The translations under genes were made by a program, and so were the position numbers. A DNA stretch of 64,000 bases, from positions 1,488,001 through 1,552,000 of the forward strand of contig NZ_CP107939.1 in the NCBI RefSeq assembly GCF_036046055.1, read 5' to 3'. The stretch comes from Nocardia sp. NBC_00403 (GTDB lineage Bacteria > Actinomycetota > Actinomycetes > Mycobacteriales > Mycobacteriaceae). The notes below the pieces were generated by a model. That model was not told the DNA's origin, made no database searches, and saw nothing but the letters and a program-made list of their open reading frames with translations. Below, one piece after another: positions 8,546 to 15,571 of the stretch (position 1 is its first letter; every line of letters begins with the position of its first letter).

Positions 8546-8563
8546 GTCCCGTAGTTACGGGAC
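8546..8563 (+). promoter_or_regulatory. Hairpin between leader ORF and ROK gene
   Basis: GTCCCGTA (8546-8553) and TACGGGAC (8556-8563) form a perfect 8-bp inverted repeat with a tiny loop. It sits 7 bases before the AAGGAA ribosome site (8570-8575) of the ROK gene. No T run follows, so it looks more like a translation or read-through control element than a plain terminator. Confidence 0.5.
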
Positions 8564-8582
8564 TTCGGCAAGGAATCTTCAT

Positions 8583-9860
8583 ATGTCCCTCACTCTCGAG
8601 CGACCCCTCTCCCGGGTTGCGAACGGTCGTGTTCGTGTTCAGCGTCCCGTTGTCGCACCGGAACTCCGCATCGCCGACAATCCGGCGGCAGCCGTGCTAC
8701 GCGCCGCGACCGGTGGTCCGGTTTCCCGCGACAATGCCGCGCGCACAACGGGTTTGAGCATCGCGACGGTCAACCGTCAGGTGTCCGCGCTGCTCACCGC
8801 GGGCCTGCTGCGGGAACGTCCCGACCTGACCGCTTCGGGTGCGGTGGGGCGTCCGCGGGTGCCTTTCGAGATCGACCACGAGGCGTACCTGACCCTCGGC
8901 ATTCACATCGGCGCCGCAGCCACCAAGATCATCGCGGCCGATTTGCGCGGGCGGATCCTCGGTGGACTCGCCATCGCCACCCCGCAGACCGGTCAGGACT
9001 TCGCGACCACGACCGTCGCCCGCAGCGCCAAGGCTTTCCTGCAGCGCTGGCACCGGCGCAAGGCGCTGTGGGCCGGTGTCGCGATCGGCGGTCGGGTCGA
9101 CCCGCTCACCGGCGTGGTCGACCACCCCAAGCTGGAATGGAAGGGCGCACAGATCGGCTCGGTGCTCGGCGAGGTGCTCGAGCTGCCGGTTTCGGTCGCG
9201 CCGCATGTGGAGGCCATGGCGGCTTCCGAGCTGCTGCTTCCGACTCCCGACCAGCGTGACGCGCGCGGCGCCGGATCCGAACGCGGCAGCAGCCTGTACT
9301 TCTACGTCCGCGAAACCGCCGGTGTCGCAGTCACATTGGACGGCCGTGTGCACACGCCGAGCAACGGGCCCGGCTCGATCGCGCACCTGCCGACCGGCTC
9401 CGATGTCGTGTGCCCCTGCGGCCGGCGCGGCTGCCTCGAGGTGACGGTCGGTGACCGGTCGCTGCACGCGCGGGCCGTCGGACGCGGGATCATTCCGGCT
9501 TACAACGGCACCGCGGGTTCGACCATCGCCGATCTGTACCGGGCCGCCGAGGCGGGTTCCGAGCCGGCCGAGGAACTGCTTGCGGAGCGGGCGACCACGC
9601 TCGGCCAGACCGTGGCGCTGGTCCGGGACATGCTCAACCCGGACCGGGTGATTCTGGGCGGTCAGGCCTTCACCGGCTACCGCCCGGCCGTGACCCACGT
9701 GGCGCGCGCCTTCCAGCAGTCCTCGACCCTGCCGCCCACCGACATCCGAATCAGCGGATTCGGCGGCAAGGTCCAGGAGTTCGCGGCTGTGGTCACCTCG
9801 CTCAGCGCGCTCTACGCGGATCCGTTGTCCGCGATGCGCCGCACCGTGACTGTGGACTGA
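8583..9860 (+). CDS. ROK-family transcriptional regulator
   Basis: A 425-residue protein. An N-terminal winged helix-turn-helix (about residues 35-90, AARTTGLSIATVNRQVSALL) is fused to a ROK domain of the sugar-kinase fold. The structural zinc motif of ROK proteins is present as CPCGRRGCLE near residue 280. The phosphate-binding DxGGT is replaced by GIHIGAAATKI, and the catalytic Asn-Asp pair is replaced by the PHVEA segment, so it should bind a ligand but not phosphorylate it. The ATG at 8583 has AAGGAA seven bases upstream. The Cys-tailed leader ORF and a hairpin lie directly in front. ROK regulators in Corynebacterium include the sulfur regulators CysR and SsuR, and a sulfur link is my inference from the leader. 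A bidirectional terminator follows. Confidence 0.85.
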   Translation: MSLTLERPLSRVANGRVRVQRPVVAPELRIADNPAAAVLRAATGGPVSRDNAARTTGLSIATVNRQVSALLTAGLLRERPDLTASGAVGRPRVPFEIDHEAYLTLGIHIGAAATKIIAADLRGRILGGLAIATPQTGQDFATTTVARSAKAFLQRWHRRKALWAGVAIGGRVDPLTGVVDHPKLEWKGAQIGSVLGEVLELPVSVAPHVEAMAASELLLPTPDQRDARGAGSERGSSLYFYVRETAGVAVTLDGRVHTPSNGPGSIAHLPTGSDVVCPCGRRGCLEVTVGDRSLHARAVGRGIIPAYNGTAGSTIADLYRAAEAGSEPAEELLAERATTLGQTVALVRDMLNPDRVILGGQAFTGYRPAVTHVARAFQQSSTLPPTDIRISGFGGKVQEFAAVVTSLSALYADPLSAMRRTVTVD

Positions 9861-9888
9861 TCGCTGGGACGACCGATCGCTAGGAGCT

Positions 9889-9915
9889 GACGGCCGGGCC
9901 ATGAGCCCGGCCGTC
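9889..9915. terminator. Bidirectional terminator
   Basis: GACGGCCGGGC (9889-9899) pairs perfectly with GCCCGGCCGTC (9905-9915) over a 5-base loop, between the convergent ROK and DUF2207 genes. Confidence 0.75.
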
Positions 9916-9941
9916 GGTGTGCTCCGCCGGCTTGCCCTGAC

Positions 9942-11579
9942 CTACCTGTTGCCGCCCGAAGTGCTGAAGAGTCCTTCGAGCGCGGTGATGAAGAATGGGA
10001 AGTGGCCTGCGAAGCGCTGGAGGTTGCGGTCGCGTTCGAAGCTGCCGAACCAGTAGAGGCCGGGTTGGGAGTCCGCGGCGGGGTTCAGGTCACGGAAGGC
10101 GCGGATCCAGTTGTCGGCGCGGCCGCTGATCACGGTGAAGGGGAGCGCCCTGGAGAACACGAGTTCCTGGTCGGCGGGCGGAATCTGTTCGCGCACAGTC
10201 ACATCGAGGCCGCGCTGCAGTGCGCGGACCTGCCCGGCGAGCGCGCGGCCCGGTGCGGTGCGGGCAGGCAGGTAGCGGGGCAGCAGCAAGGTCGCGATGC
10301 CGGCGAGCAGGATGGCGACGCCGACCAGGGCGTGGCCGGAGGTGGCGGCGAGTGCGATGGTCGTCGCGATGCCCGCGACGATCAGGCCACCGCCGAGCCA
10401 GCTCGTCGGACCGAGGCCGGACCGTGCGATGAACGCGCCGCGGGCAACCGCGTCGGCGAGCATGGCGGTGCGGACCGGCTGGGCCTGCACGCGTCCTGGC
10501 GCGCGAAGCTCGGTGATGGTGACCGAGTCCGTGCCCGCGGGCAGCAGGGTCTGGTAGACCGCCTTCTCGTAGTCGCGCAGTTGGTCGTCGGGAGCGTTGA
10601 CCCGGTTGATCCGCCAGTCGGAGTCGCCGATCGGAGTGATCCACAGATAGCGTCGCACCGCGAGATCCACCACCGTGGCTGCGATGTCGGCGGGGTCAGC
10701 GTGTTCGTCGAGCACCAGGCCTGCTTCGCCGGGCAGGATGCCGTCGGGGGAGGTGAACTGCACCCGGTCGCCCTCGCGCAGCAGCGGATCGATGGTGTTC
10801 GATCCGGTTCCGGCAGCGGCGTTTTCGCGCCGCGCCCGCAGCACGAAGGCGGCAAGTCCGGCCAGCGCGAGCAGTAGCACTCCGAAGGCGACGAGAACCG
10901 GTGTGGTGACAGCGAACGGGCCGGATTCGCCGCCGCCGTGGACGTCGGCGTTGGACGGGACCGTGCCGGGCGGCAGCTGCAATGTCAGGTCGATGGTGTC
11001 GCCCTTGTGCAGATCGGTCTGCTCCCAGAAGAGCACCCCGTCCGCCTCGATGTGCAGGTCGGAGCACTGTCTGAGGTTCCCGGGCGGGCCGAGTTTGCAG
11101 TCTACGATGCCCATTTCGTAGGACGGGCTGATCAACGATGCGCTGATCGAGGCGACATCGGCATTGATTATGCCCAGCCAGCGGAAGACCTGGGTGCCCG
11201 GCGCATCACTGACGGTGTTGTGGATCGCGTAGGTGAAGGTGGACTCGCCTGGTTTCGCGTCGATGGTGAACTGATCGTTCGCGACCGTCGCGGTGCCGGA
11301 GCCGTTGGTGTCGACATCGGTGACCTTGAAGACGCGTTCGACGTCCGCGCCGACCTTGAGCCGCAGCGGCAGCGACATCTTGAACTCGCCGCCGGCAGGC
11401 ACGACCACCTGCTCGACGACCTCGAGCACACCCAGCGTGCTGAGTTTCAGATCGGCGGTGATGTGCACACCATCGGGCTCGGGCTGAGCGTGGGCAAACG
11501 GAGCGGCCGCAATCATTCCCGCGGTTGCGAGAATCAGCGCTGCGGCCCTAGCAGCGGCGCCCCCCCGAAAAGTCAGCAT
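9942..11579 (-). CDS. DUF2207-type secreted/membrane protein
   Basis: A 545-residue predicted membrane protein. A signal peptide ends near AHAQP. A beta-rich extracellular domain follows (about residues 35-215, with CKLGPPGNLRQC probably forming a disulfide). Then come one membrane helix (VLVAFGVLLLALAGLAAFVL), a cytoplasmic stretch with a winged-helix-like part (VVDLAVRRYLWI near residue 310), two more hydrophobic helices (about 395-435) and a C-terminal cytoplasmic domain with YWFGSFERD. This order matches the DUF2207 family, which is widespread in actinobacteria and has no proven biochemical role. It starts at the ATG at 11579 and is divergent from the zinc peptidase gene, with only about 75 bases between them. 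Confidence 0.8.
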   Translation of the reverse strand: MLTFRGGAAARAAALILATAGMIAAAPFAHAQPEPDGVHITADLKLSTLGVLEVVEQVVVPAGGEFKMSLPLRLKVGADVERVFKVTDVDTNGSGTATVANDQFTIDAKPGESTFTYAIHNTVSDAPGTQVFRWLGIINADVASISASLISPSYEMGIVDCKLGPPGNLRQCSDLHIEADGVLFWEQTDLHKGDTIDLTLQLPPGTVPSNADVHGGGESGPFAVTTPVLVAFGVLLLALAGLAAFVLRARRENAAAGTGSNTIDPLLREGDRVQFTSPDGILPGEAGLVLDEHADPADIAATVVDLAVRRYLWITPIGDSDWRINRVNAPDDQLRDYEKAVYQTLLPAGTDSVTITELRAPGRVQAQPVRTAMLADAVARGAFIARSGLGPTSWLGGGLIVAGIATTIALAATSGHALVGVAILLAGIATLLLPRYLPARTAPGRALAGQVRALQRGLDVTVREQIPPADQELVFSRALPFTVISGRADNWIRAFRDLNPAADSQPGLYWFGSFERDRNLQRFAGHFPFFITALEGLFSTSGGNR

Positions 11580-11654
11580 GGCTGCCTACTCTAGACAAGT
11601 TGCTATTCTGCGTCAGCGGCTGTCGGCGATCATGAGATGAGGGGGTACGGGGGA

Positions 11655-12767
11655 GTGACACAACCACCGTACGGTTATCGACCGGTTCCGCCTGGTGGGC
11701 GTCCGGTTCCGCCGCCGCCCGGCTATGGGCCCCCGCCCGGATACGGCCCACCGCCCGGCTATCAACCGCCTCCGGGATATGGCCCGCCGCCCGCATACGG
11801 TCCGCCCCCTGGTTATCCGCCGCCCGGATTCCGCCCGCCTATGCCGCCGCCGATGCCCTACGGCCCACCCGGCCGTCCGCCCGGCCCGCCCCGTAAACGT
11901 GGCGGTGGTTTGACGGCGCTGCTGCTGGTCATCGTGTTCCTGGTGGCGGGTTCCCTGGTGCGCTACGCGATTTCGACGGGTAGGCACAGCGCCGAGTCGT
12001 CGGGACCCGCGCCCAGCTTCACCTTCACGCCGGATCCCAGTGGCGCGGCAGGCCGCGCGGAGACAGGGACCAACCCGCTGCTGACCGATCCGAGCTCGAC
12101 CCTGGTTCCCGCGCGCTGCAACTACTCGCCGTGGGGCACTCAGGTGGACGCGGCACGCAAGTTCTTCGAGTCGGCCGCGGGCTGCCTGGAGGCGGCATGG
12201 AAACCGGTGCTGGCCAAGTCGAATCTGCCGTTTCAGCCGCCTGCGCTCAATGTCAGCGCGACGACCTCGGGCATCACCACGCCGTGCACCGGAACCACCA
12301 GTAATTTCGCGGCCTTCTACTGCCCGGCGAACAAGACCATCTACATGCCGATCAGCCAGCTGCAGACCGAGCTGTTCAAAGACAACTGGGTGGTCTACCT
12401 TTCGGTGTTCGCGCACGAGTACGGCCATCATGTCCAGGCCATGTCGGGAATCCTGCGCAAAGCCAACAGCGAGCGGGTCGACGCGGGCGCGCGCAGCGAA
12501 AAGGGTCTGGAGCTCTCGCGCCGAGTCGAGTTGCAGGCCAACTGTTTCGACGGCATGTACATGGCGTCCGCGTCCGGCGGCGGCTCGCTGACCGGCAACC
12601 AGATCAGCCTTGCCAAGCGGGATGCGCACGGCCGCGGCGATCAGCGCGGCGATATGCGCGATCACGGCACCGCGGAGAACGGCGGCACTTGGTTCGAGAC
12701 CGGTGTGGATAAAAACCGTGCGGCACAGTGCAATACGTTCACCGCTCCGGCTGGTGCGGTGAGCTGA
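11655..12767 (+). CDS. Neutral zinc metallopeptidase (YpfJ-type), membrane anchored
   Basis: About 370 residues. The first 75 or so are a cytoplasmic Pro/Gly/Tyr-rich tail built from repeats of the PPPGYGPP kind. One membrane helix follows (LTALLLVIVFLVAGSLVRYA), then an extracellular peptidase domain. The zinc site is HEYGHH (H254, E255, H258), with a later ELQANCFDGM segment supplying the third ligand region. This matches the putative neutral zinc metallopeptidase family (PF04228), present across actinobacteria and poorly characterised. I prefer the GTG at 11655, about nine bases after a purine-rich GAGGGGG; the ATG at 11637 is an alternative that adds six residues. The substrate is unknown; envelope proteins are likely given the location. 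Confidence 0.85.
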   Translation: MTQPPYGYRPVPPGGRPVPPPPGYGPPPGYGPPPGYQPPPGYGPPPAYGPPPGYPPPGFRPPMPPPMPYGPPGRPPGPPRKRGGGLTALLLVIVFLVAGSLVRYAISTGRHSAESSGPAPSFTFTPDPSGAAGRAETGTNPLLTDPSSTLVPARCNYSPWGTQVDAARKFFESAAGCLEAAWKPVLAKSNLPFQPPALNVSATTSGITTPCTGTTSNFAAFYCPANKTIYMPISQLQTELFKDNWVVYLSVFAHEYGHHVQAMSGILRKANSERVDAGARSEKGLELSRRVELQANCFDGMYMASASGGGSLTGNQISLAKRDAHGRGDQRGDMRDHGTAENGGTWFETGVDKNRAAQCNTFTAPAGAVS

Positions 12768-12818
12768 CAACGGCGTACGGCGGCACGGGCCCGGCGGCGG
12801 CACCTGCTGTTCGCCCGT

Positions 12819-12845
12819 GGACCGGTGTCGTCACAACACCGGTCC
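12819..12845. terminator. Bidirectional terminator
   Basis: GGACCGGTGT (12819-12828) and ACACCGGTCC (12836-12845) form a perfect 10-bp stem between the convergent zinc peptidase and ammonium transporter genes. Confidence 0.7.
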
Positions 12846-12877
12846 GATGCGGCAGCCAGGTGCTGCGTTCTCGCGGG

Positions 12878-14185
12878 TCAGCGGTCCCGGTCTTCGGCGC
12901 CGCCGTGCGGGTGGCCGAAGTGTCCCTCACCGAACCGGCGCGGCGCATGTCCGTGCACGCCTTCGGCATACGCGGTCTCGGCGTGCAGTGCGAAGTCGAT
13001 GCCGGCGGTCTCGTCTTCCTTGGTCACCCGGAAGCCGATGACACGGTCGATGCCTTTGCCGAGTGCGAAGGTCACACCGAACGCGTACGCCGCGACCACG
13101 AGCACGCCGACGAGCTGCTTGCCGAGCTGGGTCGCACCGCCGCCGTAGAGCAGGCCCTCGACGCCGCCGGTCATCACCTGGTTGGCGAGCAGGCCGATCA
13201 GCAGCGTGCCGACGACACCACCGACGAAGTGCACGCCGACCACATCGAGCGAGTCGTCATAGCCCGCCTTGAACTTCCAGCCGACCGCGAACGAACACAC
13301 CACGCCGGCCGTGAGCCCGACGATCAGCGCGCCGAGGGTGTTCACCGAACCACACGACGGGGTGATGGCGACCAAACCTGCCACCACGCCGGAGGCCGCA
13401 CCGAAGGTGGTCGGCCGCCCGTCCCTGATCTGTTCGACCGCGAGCCAGCCGAGCATGCCGAGGCAGCCCGCGACCAGTGTGTTCAGGAACACCGCTGCCG
13501 CGACACCATTGGCGGACAGTGCCGATCCGGCATTGAAGCCGAACCAGCCGAACCACAGCAGACCCGCGCCGAGCAGCACGAAGGGCAGGTTGTGCGGACG
13601 CATCTGATCAATCCGGAAGCCGATGCGCGGGCCGAGCACGATTGCCAGCGCGAGCGCGGACGCACCGGAAGCGATCTCCACGACAAGCCCACCCGCGTAG
13701 TCGAGTGCACCGAAGGAGGCCAGCCAGCCGTCCGGACCCCACACCCAGTGCGCGATCGGCACGTACACCACCAGCGCCCACAACGGCACGAACGCCATCC
13801 AGCCGGAGAACTTCGCGCGGTCCGCGATCGCACCACTGACCAGTGCCGCGGTCAGGATGGCGAAGGTCAGCTGAAAGGTGGCGAACAGCAGCTCGGGAAC
13901 CGAACCGTGCACGGTGTTCGGGTCGATGCCCGTCATGCCGAAGTGGCCGAGGTTGCCGATCAGGCCGCCGCCCGCGTCCTCGCTGAAGGCCAGGCTGTAG
14001 CCGGCGAGCAACCAGACCACGGTCACCAGTGGGATGGCGATGAAGTTCATCATCAGCATGTTGAGTACGCCGGTCGAGCGCACCATCCCGCCGTAGAAAA
14101 TGGCCAGGGCCGGTGTCATCAGCAGCACAAGTGCAGTGCTGATGAGCAGCCAGGCGGTGGCCGCGGGATCGATGGTTGAAGACAC
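12878..14185 (-). CDS. amt: Ammonium transporter Amt
   Basis: A 435-residue channel protein of the Amt/Mep/Rh family with about 11 membrane helices. Visible family signatures are FYGGMVRSTGVLNMLMMN near the N-terminus, the GGLVVEIASGASALALA segment, LWFGWFGFNAGSAL and the pore region DVVGVHFVGGVVGTLLIG. The conserved pore histidine is the one in VGVHFVGG. The cytoplasmic tail is His-rich (HGHAPRRFGEGHFGHPHGG). It carries ammonium into the cell for assimilation. The start is the GTG at 14185 with AGGAG six bases upstream. A possible GlnR box lies just before it. No glnK or glnD follows, so this is a stand-alone copy rather than the usual amt-glnK-glnD operon. Confidence 0.95.
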   Translation of the reverse strand: MSSTIDPAATAWLLISTALVLLMTPALAIFYGGMVRSTGVLNMLMMNFIAIPLVTVVWLLAGYSLAFSEDAGGGLIGNLGHFGMTGIDPNTVHGSVPELLFATFQLTFAILTAALVSGAIADRAKFSGWMAFVPLWALVVYVPIAHWVWGPDGWLASFGALDYAGGLVVEIASGASALALAIVLGPRIGFRIDQMRPHNLPFVLLGAGLLWFGWFGFNAGSALSANGVAAAVFLNTLVAGCLGMLGWLAVEQIRDGRPTTFGAASGVVAGLVAITPSCGSVNTLGALIVGLTAGVVCSFAVGWKFKAGYDDSLDVVGVHFVGGVVGTLLIGLLANQVMTGGVEGLLYGGGATQLGKQLVGVLVVAAYAFGVTFALGKGIDRVIGFRVTKEDETAGIDFALHAETAYAEGVHGHAPRRFGEGHFGHPHGGAEDRDR

Positions 14186-14211
14186 GGGTAACTCCTTTCA
14201 CGCAGGAATGC

Positions 14212-14227
14212 GTTGCAAGGAAATTAC
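14212..14227 (-). promoter_or_regulatory. Possible GlnR box upstream of amt
   Basis: On the minus strand the sequence reads GTAAT-TTCCTT-GCAAC, close to the actinobacterial GlnR consensus GTnAC-n6-GnAAC (8 of 10 half-site bases, counting n as a match). It ends 26 bases before the amt start codon. GlnR activates amt under nitrogen limitation in related genera. Confidence 0.4.
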
Positions 14228-14286
14228 CGAATGGTCACGGTCCGGCCGCGCACCACCAGGTGTTTTAGCCGAGCGCGGCCCGTGGA

Positions 14287-15336
14287 TCAGCGTTTCGGCT
14301 TACGGGCGAGCGCTCGCGCACCGCGACGGCCCGGCACCGGGAGGTCCTCGCGGACCGCCATCCACTCGGCGGTGGTGAGCCACAGCTGCTGGGTGCGCGC
14401 GTCGGCGGTGTCGTGGAAGACCCGGCGGCCGCGGTCGTCACGCAGATCGTGGGCGAGGACCGACCAGCGCGGCGGGCGGCCGTGCTCGGTCAGGTGCTCG
14501 TCGAGGAAGCCCGCGACCAGGGTGCCGATGGCGTTGACCGGGCGTAGCGAGACCCGGTTGCCGTACTTGGCGGAGTGGAAACGCCGTGCCGCGCACAGTG
14601 ATCCTGGCTCGGCATTCGAGGCGATCCAGCCGGCGCGCTGAGCGCGCTCGATCAGCCAGAGGTGTTTCACCGCGCCGGGTGCGATATCGCCGATTCGGTC
14701 CCTGATCAGGGCCATCACCGGCTCGGACTGCAATACGTCGCGCCGGATGGGGCCGGTGCCGTGCGCGGTCCAGTGGTCGTGGGCCAGCTGGGCGAGGACA
14801 CGGCCGAAATCGTCGATGCTGCGCTGGGCGCGGCGGCCGAGACGTTCGATGCGCTCGGCTTCGCGTCGCATCTCGTTCTGTGCGGTGAGGGTCCGGATGG
14901 CAGCCATGGTCGGCACCTGGCCGCGCTCGAGTAGTTCCAGGATCGCTGCGGCGGTCGCCGGGTCGGCGGCGGCGGCCACCGGCAGCGAGTCGCGCTTGAT
15001 CGCGAAATCCTGTGGGCTGATCGCCCGGCTCAGCAGGTCGACGGCCGTATGGTTGTCGGCGAAGTCGGTGCTCGAAAGCCAGGCGGCGGCGATGTCGTCA
15101 CAAGACGGCACGGGGAAACGGCCCTCCGGTGGAAGCGTCAGTGTTCGGCGAACTGCCTGCGGATTCCAGGTTGTGCCCCGGTCGGGATGAGGGACCGGCC
15201 GGGGCCACCAACCTGATGAAGGTTTGGCTACCGAAGTTGCCGATAACCACGGTAGCCAGCCGATAGCGTCGATGTCACTCGAGTTGATGGTTTCGTTATC
15301 TCCACAAACGGGCGGAAAACCGGGGCGTGAGTTCAA
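14287..15336 (-). CDS. Hypothetical protein, helical
   Basis: An open frame of 349 codons with normal GC-rich codon use over most of its length. I do not recognise a family. Residues about 150-200 are strongly charged and predicted helical (EMRREAERIERLGRRAQR). The second half contains GAVKHLWLIERAQRAGWI and a terminal QQLWLTTAEWMAVREDLPV followed by a very basic end. No signal peptide or membrane segment is visible. The only start codon far enough upstream is the TTG at 15336, without a ribosome site, and the first 50 or so residues look less protein-like, so the true start may lie further in. It is divergent from dnaX. Nothing in the context assigns a job. Confidence 0.55.
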   Translation of the reverse strand: MNSRPGFPPVCGDNETINSSDIDAIGWLPWLSATSVAKPSSGWWPRPVPHPDRGTTWNPQAVRRTLTLPPEGRFPVPSCDDIAAAWLSSTDFADNHTAVDLLSRAISPQDFAIKRDSLPVAAAADPATAAAILELLERGQVPTMAAIRTLTAQNEMRREAERIERLGRRAQRSIDDFGRVLAQLAHDHWTAHGTGPIRRDVLQSEPVMALIRDRIGDIAPGAVKHLWLIERAQRAGWIASNAEPGSLCAARRFHSAKYGNRVSLRPVNAIGTLVAGFLDEHLTEHGRPPRWSVLAHDLRDDRGRRVFHDTADARTQQLWLTTAEWMAVREDLPVPGRRGARALARKPKR

Positions 15337-15463
15337 CTAATGCTTGCCAAGAGGGGTGGTCAAACGACAAGGTGTCGGATTCGACCCCCGCTCGGCGGGC
15401 GATTGCTCTCCCGTTGCCGCCTTCGTCGCTGATCATCCGGGCCGAAATAATCTTTGTGCATCT

Positions 15464-15479
15464 TGTGATCTACATCACG
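15464..15479 (+). promoter_or_regulatory. CRP/GlxR-type operator upstream of dnaX
   Basis: TGTGATCTACATCACG matches the 16-base consensus TGTGANNTANNTCACA of actinobacterial CRP/GlxR in all but the final base. It lies 93 bases upstream of the dnaX start, between dnaX and the divergent hypothetical gene, a spacing typical of an upstream activator site for dnaX. Confidence 0.6.
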
Positions 15480-15571
15480 TTTCGGGGCATGGGTTGGCGG
15501 CTGCCGCGCCGCGCCGGGTGCGTGCGCCTGCGGGAATGTTCTTTGTCGGTGCGCGCCGGTAACCTCTGGCC

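Noticed and set aside
12728..14179. A 483-codon plus-strand frame
   Set aside because: It is the shadow of the ammonium transporter, with a His/Asp/Arg-rich composition typical of an antisense reading.
15340..15402. A tRNA-like stretch with GGATTCGACCCCC before dnaX
   Set aside because: The T-loop-like core has no matching T-stem, acceptor or anticodon arms.
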